A DNA stretch of 64,000 nucleotides from Sunxiuqinia indica (GTDB taxonomy: Bacteria > Bacteroidota > Bacteroidia > Bacteroidales > Prolixibacteraceae): positions 1 through 64,000 of the forward strand of contig NZ_WVEM01000012.1 of the NCBI RefSeq assembly GCF_009847015.1. Direction: 5' to 3'. Positions 22,872 through 32,257 of this stretch are shown in pieces. The translations under genes and the position numbers were made by a program. The notes below the pieces were generated by a model. It had not been told where the DNA came from, made no database searches, and saw nothing but the letters and a program-made list of their open reading frames with translations. Numbering within the stretch: the first letter of the stretch is position 1; each line of letters begins with the position of its first letter.

Positions 22872-24116
22872 CTAAGCCATATCAGGTACTTCCGTACCTT
22901 GATATTCTCCAGCCTCAAGTTTATCTCTCACTTCTTTAAATGCCTTAATAGTCATGTCAACATCTTCCAACGTATGCATCGCAGTAGGAATCAAACGGAG
23001 AATAATTTCACCCTTCGGAATGACAGGATAAACAACTACCGAGCAGAAAATACCGTAATTTTCGCGTAAATCCATAACAACTTTAGTTGCCTCTACTACC
23101 CCACCCTTCATATAAACAGGAGTTACCGGCGAGTTCGTACGCCCTAAGTCAAATCCAGCTTCTTTCAAGCCTGATTGGAGACCATTAACAACAGTCCATA
23201 ATTGCTCGCGTAGTTCTGGTTTTGTTCTTAGCAACTCCAAACGCTTCATTGAACCAACCACAATCGGCATTGGCAATGATTTTGCAAACGTTTGAGAACG
23301 CATATTATAACGTAGGTAGTTACAGATATCTTTTTCGCAAGCGATAAATGCGCCAATTCCGGCCATCGCTTTTGCAAAAGTACAGAAATGAAGATCAACC
23401 TGATCTTGTACTCCAAAGTGTTCGGGTGCTCCGGCTCCTGTTGGTCCCATTACTCCGAACCCGTGAGCATCATCAACCAACAAGCGGAAGTTGAACTCCT
23501 TTTTCAAAGCGACAATCTCATCCAACTTGCCTAAGTCTCCTGACATACCAAAAACACCTTCAGTAATAACTAAAATACCACCACCCTGTTTTTCAGCAAG
23601 CTTTGTAGCACGGGTTAACTGCACTTTTAGGCTTTCAATATTATTATGCGGATAGACATAGCGTTTACCCATATGTAGACGTACTCCATCCAAAATACAA
23701 GCATGTGCTTCGCTATCGTAGACGACTACATCGTTACGACCGCAAACAGCATCGATAATTGACACCATGCCCTGATAACCAAAATTCAAAAGAAAGGAAT
23801 CTGGCTTTCCAACATAAGCTGCAAGTTGCTTCTCCAATTCTTCATGCTGACTGGTTTGCCCCGACATCATCCGGGCACCCATCGGATAGGCTAATCCCCA
23901 CTCTTTGGAAGCTTCGGCATCTACCCTGCGAATCTCAGGATGGTTGGCTAATCCAATATAATTATTTAAACTCCAGGTTAAAACTTCTTTTCCCCTGAAA
24001 TTCATTCTGGCACTGATTTCACCCTCTAACTTTGGGAACGCAAAATAGCCATGGGCTTTTGCCATGTGCTTGCCTATGTCACCTTTATTTGATCGAAATT
24101 TTTCAAAAATATCCAC
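22872..24116 (-). CDS. PLP-dependent acyl-CoA acyltransferase, alpha-oxoamine synthase family
   Basis: A 414-residue fold-type I PLP enzyme. LVDDAHGFG (213-221) holds the PLP-binding Asp and His. FAKAMAGIG carries the likely PLP lysine K249. The family condenses an amino acid with an acyl-CoA or acyl-ACP: serine palmitoyltransferase, cysteate acyltransferase, glycine C-acetyltransferase and BioF. Bacteroidota use such enzymes for sphingolipid or sulfonolipid synthesis. The substrate cannot be told from sequence here, and no lipid genes flank it. It stands alone between trxB and bamD with its own promoter. Confidence 0.85.
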   Translation of the reverse strand: MDIFEKFRSNKGDIGKHMAKAHGYFAFPKLEGEISARMNFRGKEVLTWSLNNYIGLANHPEIRRVDAEASKEWGLAYPMGARMMSGQTSQHEELEKQLAAYVGKPDSFLLNFGYQGMVSIIDAVCGRNDVVVYDSEAHACILDGVRLHMGKRYVYPHNNIESLKVQLTRATKLAEKQGGGILVITEGVFGMSGDLGKLDEIVALKKEFNFRLLVDDAHGFGVMGPTGAGAPEHFGVQDQVDLHFCTFAKAMAGIGAFIACEKDICNYLRYNMRSQTFAKSLPMPIVVGSMKRLELLRTKPELREQLWTVVNGLQSGLKEAGFDLGRTNSPVTPVYMKGGVVEATKVVMDLRENYGIFCSVVVYPVIPKGEIILRLIPTAMHTLEDVDMTIKAFKEVRDKLEAGEYQGTEVPDMA

Positions 24117-24143
24117 TTCAAAAAGCTTTAAAAATTAACTCTG

Positions 24144-24173
24144 CAAATGTAATTTTTTTTAATAAGTCTACAA
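24144..24173 (-). promoter_or_regulatory. Promoter of the PLP acyltransferase gene
   Basis: On the minus strand TTG (24171-24173), 19 bases, then TACATTTG (24144-24151). This is an exact consensus match, placed 28 bp before the start codon. Confidence 0.8.
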
Positions 24174-24251
24174 ATTTGTTAATTTATATTAAACCAAGTC
24201 GCTACTTAAGTAATTCTTGCGTAATTTGCCGCTGGTTTTTAATGAAAAATG

Positions 24252-24259
24252 TATCTTTG
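24252..24259 (+). promoter_or_regulatory. Likely -7 element for the bamD operon
   Basis: TATCTTTG matches TAnnTTTG. The -33 half is weak (TTTG with a longer gap of about 23 bases). Transcription would start near 24265, so the ATG at 24249 lies upstream of the transcript and is not the translation start. Confidence 0.5.
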
Positions 24260-24275
24260 CGCCATGTTTATAAAA

Positions 24276-25082
24276 ATGAAGAATTTTTCCCTTTTTGCAT
24301 TGTTTGTTATTCTTATTGCGACTTCGTGTAGCGATTACAATAAAGTACTAAAAAGTACCGACTACGAGTTCAAATACAAAAAGGCTCTTGAATACTATGA
24401 AGACGAGGAATTTGTTCGTGCTTCACAACTTTTAAATGAGCTGGTCAATATCTACCGTGGTACCAGTCGTGCTGACGAGATGTATTACTATTACGCCAAA
24501 AGTCATTTCGAAATGCGGGACTACTTAATGGCGGGACATTGGTTTCGAACCTTAGTTAAAGATTTTCCGAGGAGTAAGTATGCCGAAGAAGCTCAATTTA
24601 TGATTGGATACTGCTTTTATATGGATTCTCCCAAGCCACGGCTTGATCAACAGGTATCACAAAAAGCAATTGATGCGTTGCAACTCTATGTCAATCTTTA
24701 CCCTAACAGCGACCGTATTGAAGAGGCTAATCGGTTGATTATTGAACTTCGGGACAAATTGGTTTACAAGTCATTTTTAAGCGGAAAATTATATTATGAT
24801 TTGGAAAATTATAAAGCTGCTGTTGTTGCTTTAACCAATTCGCTTAAAGATTTTCCGGACACCAAGTACCGGGAAGAGCTAATGTTTATGCTTTTGAGAG
24901 CAAAGTACCTTTTGGCAGTCAATAGTATAGAAGAAAAAAAAGAGCAACGTTTAAGCGAAGCTTTGGATGAATATTTTACCTTTGTCGATGAATTTCCGGA
25001 AAGTAAAGACCGGAAAGATGCTGATAAGTTCTACAAAGAGGTAGCAAAATTACTGAATTATAACGAAGAGGCTAATTTATAA
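24276..25082 (+). CDS. bamD: Outer membrane protein assembly factor BamD
   Basis: This lipoprotein works with BamA to insert beta-barrel proteins. From the ATG at 24276 the signal peptide is MKNFSLFALFVILIATSC, with the lipobox Cys followed by SDYNKV. The rest is TPR-like helical repeats: ALEYYEDEEFVRASQLLNEL, then YYYAKSHFEMRDY, and a FPRSKYAEEAQFMIGYCFY unit. Starts at 24249 or 24264 are possible but sit in or at the promoter. It heads the conserved Bacteroidota run bamD-rpoZ-coaBC-DUF4835-recN. Confidence 0.93.
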   Translation: MKNFSLFALFVILIATSCSDYNKVLKSTDYEFKYKKALEYYEDEEFVRASQLLNELVNIYRGTSRADEMYYYYAKSHFEMRDYLMAGHWFRTLVKDFPRSKYAEEAQFMIGYCFYMDSPKPRLDQQVSQKAIDALQLYVNLYPNSDRIEEANRLIIELRDKLVYKSFLSGKLYYDLENYKAAVVALTNSLKDFPDTKYREELMFMLLRAKYLLAVNSIEEKKEQRLSEALDEYFTFVDEFPESKDRKDADKFYKEVAKLLNYNEEANL

Positions 25083-25088
25083 ATAGAT

Positions 25089-25424
25089 ATGGATTATAAG
25101 AAAATCAAAGCAGAGAACTCAACAGTTCCAAGAGATTTAAACGATTTAGAAGACCAAACCGGAAACGTATACGAAACCGTAATGATTCTGGCTAAACGAT
25201 CAAACCAGATCGCTTCAGAAATGAAAGAAGAATTGAACCAAAAGCTTCAGGAATTTGCATCTTACTCTGATAATTTGGAGGAAGTATTTGAAAACCGTGA
25301 GCAAATTGAGATCTCGAAGTATTACGAACGTTTGCCAAAGCCTACTTTAATTGCTTTTGAAGAATTAAAACAAGCTCAAATTTATCATCGTAATCCTGCG
25401 AAAGAAAACCGCAAAGGACTTTAA
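25089..25424 (+). CDS. rpoZ: RNA polymerase omega subunit-like protein
   Basis: A 111-residue protein in the place taken by the Bacteroidota omega family. It contains TGNVYETVMILAKRSNQIA, equivalent to the omega helix that clasps the beta-prime subunit, and a charged C-terminal tail. It is 6 bp from bamD and 16 bp from coaBC. Omega helps assemble RNA polymerase. The sequence is diverged from proteobacterial omega, so the call rests on this segment plus operon context. Confidence 0.8.
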   Translation: MDYKKIKAENSTVPRDLNDLEDQTGNVYETVMILAKRSNQIASEMKEELNQKLQEFASYSDNLEEVFENREQIEISKYYERLPKPTLIAFEELKQAQIYHRNPAKENRKGL

Positions 25425-25440
25425 AAAAGGAACAGCCTTC

Positions 25441-26649
25441 ATGAGGCTAAAAAACAAACATATCATATTAGGGATAACCGGAAGTATAGCTGCCTACAAG
25501 GCAGCTTATCTTTTAAGGGGCCTAGTGAAAGAAGGTGCCGAGGTTCAGGTTGTGATGACCCCTGCTGCCAAAGAATTCATTACACCGGTCACCATGTCTG
25601 CACTTTCGGACAGGCCGGTGGCATCTGAGTTTTTTGCGGCAAATGATGGCACCTGGCATTCGCATGTAGACATGGGGCAGTGGGCTGACTTAATGCTCGT
25701 AGCGCCCGTTACAGCGGCAACGCTTGGTAAAATGGCGCATGGAATTGCCGACAACCTATTGGTAACGACATACATGTCGGCCAAGTGCCCGGTTTATCTG
25801 GCACCCGCCATGGATTTGGATATGTTTAAACATCCTTCGACTTTAAAAAACCTGGAAATCCTTCAATCGTATGGTGATGTGATTCTTGAACCGGGAGAAG
25901 GAGAACTGGCCAGTGGCTTGCACGGAAAAGGCCGAATGCAGGAACCGGAACAGTTGGTTGAAGAAGTTGTCGCTTTCTTCAACTCAAAAAAAAAACTTCT
26001 GAATAAAAAGGTGCTGGTAACTGCCGGACCTACCTACGAAAAAATTGATCCTGTTCGTTTTATTGGGAATTATTCATCGGGCAAAATGGGCTTTGCTCTG
26101 GCAGAAGAATTGGCGAACCAGGGTGCTGAGGTTACCTTAGTAGCCGGTCCTGTTGATTTAGAAACTTCCAATTTCAACATTCATCGAATTGATGTAGAGT
26201 CTGCCCAGGAAATGCACGCCGCTTGCCTAAATTATTTCCCCGAAATGGATGCTGCCATCATGTGCGCCGCAGTAGCCGATTACCGGCCCAAAGCTATTGC
26301 CGATAAAAAGATTAAACGCAAAGCTGACGAGATGAACATTGAGCTTGAAGCGACTACCGACATTGCTGCAGCTCTTGGAAAGCTGAAAACAGATAATCAG
26401 ATGTTGGTTGGTTTTGCTTTGGAAACAAACGATGAAGAGAAAAATGCTGTGAGCAAAATGGCAAAGAAAAATTTGGACTTCATAGTGCTAAATAGCTTAC
26501 AAGATCAAGGAGCCGGCTTCGGTGTTGACACCAATAAAATTACGATCCTGTCGAAAGACAATAATGCTCAGGAATTTGAGTTAAAACAAAAGAAGGAAGT
26601 AGCAGCCGACATTGTGGAAAAGCTTTCGCAGGAATTGCAAAAGCTGTAA
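25441..26649 (+). CDS. coaBC: Bifunctional phosphopantothenoylcysteine decarboxylase / phosphopantothenate-cysteine ligase
   Basis: A 402-residue enzyme for two steps of coenzyme A synthesis. The N-terminal CoaC flavoprotein half starts with LGITGSIAAYKAA and holds WHSHVDMGQWAD (active-site His) and APAMDLDMF. The CoaB half begins near residue 190 with VTAGPTYEKIDPVRFIGN, then YSSGKMG, and ends with a FALETNDEE segment. Length and order of domains are normal. It is co-transcribed with rpoZ. Confidence 0.97.
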   Translation: MRLKNKHIILGITGSIAAYKAAYLLRGLVKEGAEVQVVMTPAAKEFITPVTMSALSDRPVASEFFAANDGTWHSHVDMGQWADLMLVAPVTAATLGKMAHGIADNLLVTTYMSAKCPVYLAPAMDLDMFKHPSTLKNLEILQSYGDVILEPGEGELASGLHGKGRMQEPEQLVEEVVAFFNSKKKLLNKKVLVTAGPTYEKIDPVRFIGNYSSGKMGFALAEELANQGAEVTLVAGPVDLETSNFNIHRIDVESAQEMHAACLNYFPEMDAAIMCAAVADYRPKAIADKKIKRKADEMNIELEATTDIAAALGKLKTDNQMLVGFALETNDEEKNAVSKMAKKNLDFIVLNSLQDQGAGFGVDTNKITILSKDNNAQEFELKQKKEVAADIVEKLSQELQKL

Positions 26650-26697
26650 TACTTCCGCAGAATTTAATTATTTTTACTCCTTAGGTATTTTTTAGTT

Positions 26698-27609
26698 ATG
26701 AAGAAAATCAGCTTTATATTTCTATTTGTTTTACTGATCGTTACGTCATCCTTGGCTCAAGAACTTCGTTGTAACATTAGTGTTTCGGCACAACAAATAA
26801 AGGGAGCAAACCAAAATGCGTTTCGAACCATGCAAGCCGACTTGTATGAGTTCATGAACAATACAAAATGGACCGATCATGTTTATTCGATGGACGAGCG
26901 GATTGAATGTAGCATCTACATCCGTCTAACCGAGCAGGTTTCATCCAACGAATTTAAGGGTAGTATTCAGGTTCAGTTACGTCGCCCGATTTTCAACTCG
27001 GACTACGAAAGTCCACTGCTCAACATTAAAGACAATAATTTTCATGTTGAATACGTGGAATTTCAGAATATGGAATTTAATGAAACTTCGAATCGTGATA
27101 ACCTGACTAATATTATGGCCTACTACGCCTATATTATTCTAGGGATGGACTATGATTCGTATTCGCCGAATGGAGGCACCGAGTATTTCCAAAAAGCACA
27201 GCAAATTGTAAACAACGTACAAAATGTGCGTTATTCGGGATGGAAAGCCTACGAAAGTGAAAGAAACCGCTACTGGCTGATTGAAAACCTGTTGAATAAA
27301 TCGTACTCATCATTTCGTGATTGCACCTACCAATATCACCGGCAAGGCTTAGATCGAATGTCAGATCAAATTGAAGAAGGAAGAGCCCAAATTGCGGAGT
27401 CATTAAAGTCAATTCAAAAAGTCTTCCGGTCACGTCCTTCATTGTACATTTTACAGATTTTTTTCGATGCTAAGTCCGATGAATTGGTAAACGTCTTTTC
27501 TAAATCGTATCCCGATGAACGCAACCGGGTTTTGGCGATCCTCAACGAAGTCGATCCATCGAATGGAAGCAAATACGAAAAAATAAAAGAAGCAGCTGAA
27601 GAGTTTTAA
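26698..27609 (+). CDS. DUF4835 family secreted protein
   Basis: A 303-residue protein with a Sec signal peptide (MKKISFIFLFVLLIVTSSLA, cleaved before QELRC). The mature part contains MQADLYEFMNNTKWTD and later YYAYIILGMDYDSYSPNGG, typical of DUF4835. The family is restricted mainly to Bacteroidota and lies between coaBC and recN, as here. Its function is unknown. Linkage to bamD suggests an envelope role, which is inference only. Confidence 0.88.
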   Translation: MKKISFIFLFVLLIVTSSLAQELRCNISVSAQQIKGANQNAFRTMQADLYEFMNNTKWTDHVYSMDERIECSIYIRLTEQVSSNEFKGSIQVQLRRPIFNSDYESPLLNIKDNNFHVEYVEFQNMEFNETSNRDNLTNIMAYYAYIILGMDYDSYSPNGGTEYFQKAQQIVNNVQNVRYSGWKAYESERNRYWLIENLLNKSYSSFRDCTYQYHRQGLDRMSDQIEEGRAQIAESLKSIQKVFRSRPSLYILQIFFDAKSDELVNVFSKSYPDERNRVLAILNEVDPSNGSKYEKIKEAAEEF

Positions 27610-27626
27610 CACTTAAAAACGCCCCC

Positions 27627-29279
27627 TTGCTACAAACACTTTATATTAAAAATTACGCACTAATCGATAAACTATCGATTGAATTAAACACTGGCTTCAA
27701 TATTATAACCGGCGAAACCGGCGCCGGCAAATCCATCTTACTGGGAGCGCTGGGCTTAATTCTTGGCCAACGTGCCGATCTTTCGGTATTGCGCGACAAA
27801 AATAAGAAGTGTACTGTTGAAGGTAGTTTTGATATCAAAAACTATCAGCTTTCCGATTTTTTTGATCAGCATGAATTAGACTATGATGATCAAACCATTT
27901 TGCGACGCGAAATTACGCCTGCCGGAAAATCAAGAGCTTTTATAAATGACACTCCTGTTAACTTAAAAACGATTCGGGAGTTGGCTTTGCAACTTATCGA
28001 TATCCACTCCCAGCATCAAAACCTGGAATTGGGAAACCGACTTTTTCAATTAAAACTGGTTGATCTGGTAGCCCAAAACAGATCAATCCTGGAAAAATAC
28101 CAGCAAGCATTTCGATTGTATTCATCGACTAAGTCAACATACAATAAACTTATTGAGCAAGCTGATCAAGCCAGAAAAGACTTGGATTATTTTGAGTTTC
28201 AATTCAATCAACTTGATGAAGCGAAGTTAAAACCAGGCGAGCAGGAAGAACTGGAAGCCGAACAAAATCAGTTGGAGCACGCTGAAGAAATCAAGCTCAC
28301 CTTTGGTCAATTGAATGACGCGTTAGAAGGCGATGAAATTGGATTACTTTCCAACTTAAAAGACCAGGTAAATCGCTTAAATAAACTGAGCGATTTCTTA
28401 CCGGAGGCCAAAGAGCTTCATCAGCGACTGGAATCGTGCTATCTGGAGATGAAAGATATTTCGGATGAAAGTGCCGGTGTTGCCGAGAAAGTTGAACATG
28501 ACCCTAGTCGCATTCAACTGGTAAACGACAGACTCGATGCCATTTATTCACTTCAACAAAAATTCAATGTCGCTACCGTTGATGAATTGTTAACTGAGCG
28601 TGATGAATTGGATTTGAAAATCAACCAGATTGCTTCGTTCGATGATGAAATTGCAGAACTGGAAAACCAACTGAACGAACAAAAAACTGAACTTAACCAA
28701 GTCACTGAGGAGTTGACAACAAGCCGTAAGTCAGTCACTCAGGTTTTTGGTGATTCGGTGGTGGGAATGCTTCAGAAACTTGGTATGACCAATGCTGCCT
28801 TTCAGCTAGATTTTGAGCAAACCCCACAACATACGATTACCGGGAAAGATGAAGTCCGATTTTTATTTAGTGCAAATAAAAGTGCTGCTCTTCAGGAGAT
28901 TTCAAAAATAGCTTCGGGAGGTGAGATGTCTCGATTAATGCTGGCACTGAAAAGCCTGATCACTGATAGCAAATCGTTACCGACCATTGTTTTTGACGAA
29001 ATTGACACGGGAATATCGGGCGAAATTGCCGTAAAAATGGGCGATATTCTGAAGACCATTTCTACACGCATGCAGGTCATTAATATTACCCACCTCCCGC
29101 AAATTGCAGCCAAAGGCGATCATCATTATCAAGTTCATAAATTTGATGAAGGGGACGAAACCTTTACTTCAATAAGAAAATTGACTGATAACGAACGCAT
29201 TGATGAACTGGCTCAAATGCTTAGTGGCGACCGCAATTCGGATACCGCACGCGAAACTGCACGCGAATTATTGGACTAA
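27627..29279 (+). CDS. recN: DNA repair protein RecN
   Basis: A 550-residue SMC-like ATPase for double-strand-break repair. It has Walker A GETGAGKS near residue 30, a central coiled coil, the signature ASGGEMSRLMLALK, Walker B TIVFDEIDTGISGE and a final LPQIAAKGDHHY. The start is TTG at 27627. No ATG exists between the preceding stop and the Walker A region, and the first residues LQTLYIKNYALI match the family N-terminus. It closes the bamD operon. Confidence 0.96.
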   Translation: MLQTLYIKNYALIDKLSIELNTGFNIITGETGAGKSILLGALGLILGQRADLSVLRDKNKKCTVEGSFDIKNYQLSDFFDQHELDYDDQTILRREITPAGKSRAFINDTPVNLKTIRELALQLIDIHSQHQNLELGNRLFQLKLVDLVAQNRSILEKYQQAFRLYSSTKSTYNKLIEQADQARKDLDYFEFQFNQLDEAKLKPGEQEELEAEQNQLEHAEEIKLTFGQLNDALEGDEIGLLSNLKDQVNRLNKLSDFLPEAKELHQRLESCYLEMKDISDESAGVAEKVEHDPSRIQLVNDRLDAIYSLQQKFNVATVDELLTERDELDLKINQIASFDDEIAELENQLNEQKTELNQVTEELTTSRKSVTQVFGDSVVGMLQKLGMTNAAFQLDFEQTPQHTITGKDEVRFLFSANKSAALQEISKIASGGEMSRLMLALKSLITDSKSLPTIVFDEIDTGISGEIAVKMGDILKTISTRMQVINITHLPQIAAKGDHHYQVHKFDEGDETFTSIRKLTDNERIDELAQMLSGDRNSDTARETARELLD

Positions 29280-29281
29280 AA

Positions 29282-29313
29282 AAGGCTCCACTATTTATTG
29301 TAAGTGAAGCCTT
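29282..29313. terminator. Hairpin between recN and the alcohol dehydrogenase gene
   Basis: AAGGCTCCACT pairs with AGTGAAGCCTT (one C-A mismatch) around a 10-base loop. T-runs are poor, so strength is uncertain, but it lies between two convergent genes. Confidence 0.5.
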
Positions 29314-29338
29314 CTCCTATTCTATTTAACGTACCAAA

Positions 29339-30499
29339 TTAATAACGCTGAGCCAGTATCTCCTTAATTTCAGCAGGACCAATATCTCCTTTTTCGCCAA
29401 ACTTAAATCCTCTTTCTTCAAATCGATTTGAAATTCGGTCAATGGTTTCCTTGGGGACATCGTAATCTGACAGGTTTGTTTTAATACCCACCGATTCGAA
29501 AAAAGCAATCGTCTTCGCAATTGTTTGGTTAATTCGCTCATCAACACTTCCGTCAGTTATATTCCAAATACGCTCTCCATACTGTAAAATCTTATCTTGT
29601 TTCTCTTTACGACGAATATCCATCATTCCTGGTAAAACAACTGCCAGCGTTCGGGCATGATCAATGCCATGATAAGCCGTTAGCTCATGACCAATCAAGT
29701 GTGTTCCCCAATCCTGCGGCACCCCAACTCCAATTAGTCCGTTTAAAGCCAAAGTTGCACTCCACATAAAATTGGCTGCTGCTTCATAGTCCTTTCTATT
29801 TGCTAAAACCTTGGGACCTTCTTCTATTAAGGTTATCAGAATACTTTCTGCAAAACGATCCTGAATAGGCGAATTGACGGGAAAAGTCAGGTATTGCTCC
29901 ATCACATGCACAAAGGCATCAACCACTCCGTTGGCTACTTGCCTATCGGGCAATGAAAAAATCACCTCGGGGTCAAGCACCGAGAATTGTGGCATAACGA
30001 CCGGTGAGCCAAATGCCAGTTTCTCTTCTGTTTCTGCTCGGGTAACCACTGCATTTCCATTCATTTCAGAACCGGTTGCCGGAAGAGTCAACACGGCTCC
30101 AATCGGCAAAGCTTCGGTTACAGTAACTTCATTGCTTTTAGCACAAATATCCCACGAATTATCCCCTTTATAAAGGGCAGCAGCAGCAATAAATTTCGTT
30201 CCATCGAGTACCGATCCGCCGCCTACAGCCAACAGATAATCTACATTCTTATCTTTCACAATAGAAACGGCTTTCATCAATGTTTCGTAACGCGGATTTG
30301 GTTCAATGCCACCAAATTCAATAACATTCATTTCCTGAGTAGCCGCTTTTACCTGATCGTAAACACCATTTTTAAAAATGCTTCCTCCTCCATAGGTCAG
30401 CAAAATAGTTTTGTCTTTCGGAATTTCCTGTTTGATTTTGGCAATCTCCCCTTTTCCAAATATTATTTTAACCGGATTTTTAAAATTGAAATTATACAT
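29339..30499 (-). CDS. Iron-containing alcohol dehydrogenase (butanol dehydrogenase/YqhD type)
   Basis: With the start at 30499 it has 386 residues. A longer frame adds 41 residues with no match to the family. The N-terminus MYNFNFKNPVKIIFGKGE is typical of the group. The cofactor loop is YGGGSIFKNG, followed by VGGGSVLDGTKF. Metal ligands are D and H in DAFVHVMEQ and two His in HELTAYHGIDHARTL. It reduces aldehydes with NAD(P)H. No pathway partner is adjacent, so the in vivo substrate is unknown. Confidence 0.92.
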   Translation of the reverse strand: MYNFNFKNPVKIIFGKGEIAKIKQEIPKDKTILLTYGGGSIFKNGVYDQVKAATQEMNVIEFGGIEPNPRYETLMKAVSIVKDKNVDYLLAVGGGSVLDGTKFIAAAALYKGDNSWDICAKSNEVTVTEALPIGAVLTLPATGSEMNGNAVVTRAETEEKLAFGSPVVMPQFSVLDPEVIFSLPDRQVANGVVDAFVHVMEQYLTFPVNSPIQDRFAESILITLIEEGPKVLANRKDYEAAANFMWSATLALNGLIGVGVPQDWGTHLIGHELTAYHGIDHARTLAVVLPGMMDIRRKEKQDKILQYGERIWNITDGSVDERINQTIAKTIAFFESVGIKTNLSDYDVPKETIDRISNRFEERGFKFGEKGDIGPAEIKEILAQRY

Positions 30500-30646
30500 C
30501 TCGTTTTCATTTTTTGGTTTGTATCTCAAAAATACAAAACCTATTACAGAAAGACTGTTAATAAACTTAAAGCTTTGAAAAAAAGAAAATGGATGTTGCT
30601 CCCACAAAATACTGGTTCTCAATTATAACTTTTCTATTTTTGCCAC

Positions 30647-31231
30647 ATGGAAAATACAGATCTGAAAGAGAAAATTTGTTCGCTAAAAGATGAGGAATTA
30701 ATAACCTTATTGCAACAGCGCAATGGCTACCGAAAAGAAGCGATTGAAATAGCCATACAAGAAGCGCAGAATCGAAAGATCATTGATTCGGAGGAAGACT
30801 TAAAAACTCAACGTTTTCAGCCCGTACCCAAGCCTTCTCGATCGTTTTTTCCTCACCTCTCTAGCGAAAATCAAGTCACAAAAATATTCACCAGCCTGGT
30901 ACGAATATTATATCTTATTGCTATGATTCCATCTTTTTTTGGCGCCCTAAAAATTATTGAATCTCAAATTCTCGACGGCATATTCCTAATAAGTTCTGCA
31001 GCATTGTGGATTGGACTTAGTGTCCTGTTACAAAAGAAACCAAGCATTCAACTTCCTTTCATACTAGCTATTATTTTCAGCATCGTAGTGGCATTTACTT
31101 TTTATCGGGAACCCTTTTCCATCTATTTTAAATTATCAGATTGGATTGTTGTTTCCATAGCCATTTCACTGGTTTTATACATACTTGGATACCTCTATGT
31201 CCTACAGAATCGTAGAAACAAATCCCGGTAA
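30647..31231 (+). CDS. Hypothetical membrane protein
   Basis: A 194-residue protein with a soluble N-terminus (LKDEELITLLQQRNGYRKEAIEIA, a helical pattern seen in several Bacteroidota membrane proteins). Four hydrophobic segments follow, at about 82-104, 108-125, 131-148 and 160-185. No enzyme motif is seen. It is divergently oriented from the alcohol dehydrogenase gene; a TATTTTTG element lies about five bases before the start codon, so the transcript would be nearly leaderless. Confidence 0.75.
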   Translation: MENTDLKEKICSLKDEELITLLQQRNGYRKEAIEIAIQEAQNRKIIDSEEDLKTQRFQPVPKPSRSFFPHLSSENQVTKIFTSLVRILYLIAMIPSFFGALKIIESQILDGIFLISSAALWIGLSVLLQKKPSIQLPFILAIIFSIVVAFTFYREPFSIYFKLSDWIVVSIAISLVLYILGYLYVLQNRRNKSR

Positions 31232-31345
31232 GCTCATCCTTAAAACTTCATTCACCCGAAAAAAACAGACTTTCATCGAATAAATAATCTCTTCAGTTTC
31301 CATTTTAACTAGTTTTGTTCTATCCAAACCGAAACAGAATAAGCG

Positions 31346-32050
31346 ATGAGAACAATTCCGGTCCTTTTACTTCTATTATTGGCAACGTTCAAGTCGCCAA
31401 CAAAACTGATGGCTTCTCCACAGTGGGACGATGACAACGTTCAAACTTACGACATTGCAAATTTCAACCGTATTGAGATTGAAGGTGGTTATAAAGTAAT
31501 TTTAAGACAATCTGACCAACCTGCCTTACGCATAAAAGCTGACGAAGAAGATTTTGAGTACATTGATGTTAACAGCAACTACGGAACACTGTCGATCAAA
31601 CTCAAAGAAAAACATTTCACCTTCGAAAGCATGGTTTTATACATTGAGTTTGTTGAACTGAATGAAATTGAAATTGAAGGAGGAGTAAAGCTTGAAACAA
31701 AAGGATATGTTGAGCTGAATGATTTTGCACTGCATGTTGAAGGAGGAGCGAAAATTGAAATGGGTATGAAAGCCAATCATTTTAAAGTTGTTGGCGAAGG
31801 TGGAGTTAGTTTTGATTTTCGAGGGGTTACAAAATCAATGGATGCCCGGATTTCCGGAGCCGGAAATTTAGATGCCGATGAATTAAAATCAGAATCAGTC
31901 ACCATCGAAATTGAAGGGGTTGGTGGAGCATCGGTTTATGCCACCGACTATTTAAAAGCAACAATTGAAGGAGTGGGGAAAATACGATACAAAGGAGATC
32001 CGAGAGTTGACAAAAATATTGAAGGCATTGGTTTTGTAAGTCCTGATTAG
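31346..32050 (+). CDS. Head GIN domain (DUF2807) secreted protein
   Basis: A 234-residue exported protein. The signal peptide MRTIPVLLLLLLATFKS ends near an ALMAS region. The mature part opens with YDIANFNRIEIEGGYKVILR, the diagnostic start of the head GIN domain. A repeating beta-helix pattern follows (IEIEGGVKLE, HVEGGAKIE, VGEGGVSFD, IEGVGGASV, IEGVGKIRY). The family is common in the Bacteroidota envelope and its biochemical role is unknown. A TAGTTTTG element lies 28 bp upstream. Confidence 0.88.
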   Translation: MRTIPVLLLLLLATFKSPTKLMASPQWDDDNVQTYDIANFNRIEIEGGYKVILRQSDQPALRIKADEEDFEYIDVNSNYGTLSIKLKEKHFTFESMVLYIEFVELNEIEIEGGVKLETKGYVELNDFALHVEGGAKIEMGMKANHFKVVGEGGVSFDFRGVTKSMDARISGAGNLDADELKSESVTIEIEGVGGASVYATDYLKATIEGVGKIRYKGDPRVDKNIEGIGFVSPD

Positions 32051-32075
32051 TCATTAGATTAATTAGTAAATCGGT

Positions 32076-32105
32076 AAACAGGAGGCGTTGAGCTTCCTGT
32101 TTTTT
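32076..32105 (+). terminator. Terminator after the DUF2807 gene
   Basis: AAACAGGA pairs with TCCTGTTT around an 11-base loop and runs into a T-tract. Confidence 0.75.
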
Positions 32106-32257
32106 ATTGAAATAAACTCTGGAAGTAAGCCTCAACAAAAAAGCGGTATCAATTTTGTTTAGGTTTTTAAATCATTATTACTATTTTTGGGGAACTTCGT
32201 TAGAAATAAGTAAGAATTTAACTTTATTTTATTATAAAACTGAAAGAGGATAAAATT

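Noticed and set aside
30500-30622. N-terminal extension of the alcohol dehydrogenase (41 residues)
   Set aside because: The extra segment has no similarity to the family start, and the ATG at 30499 gives the expected N-terminus.
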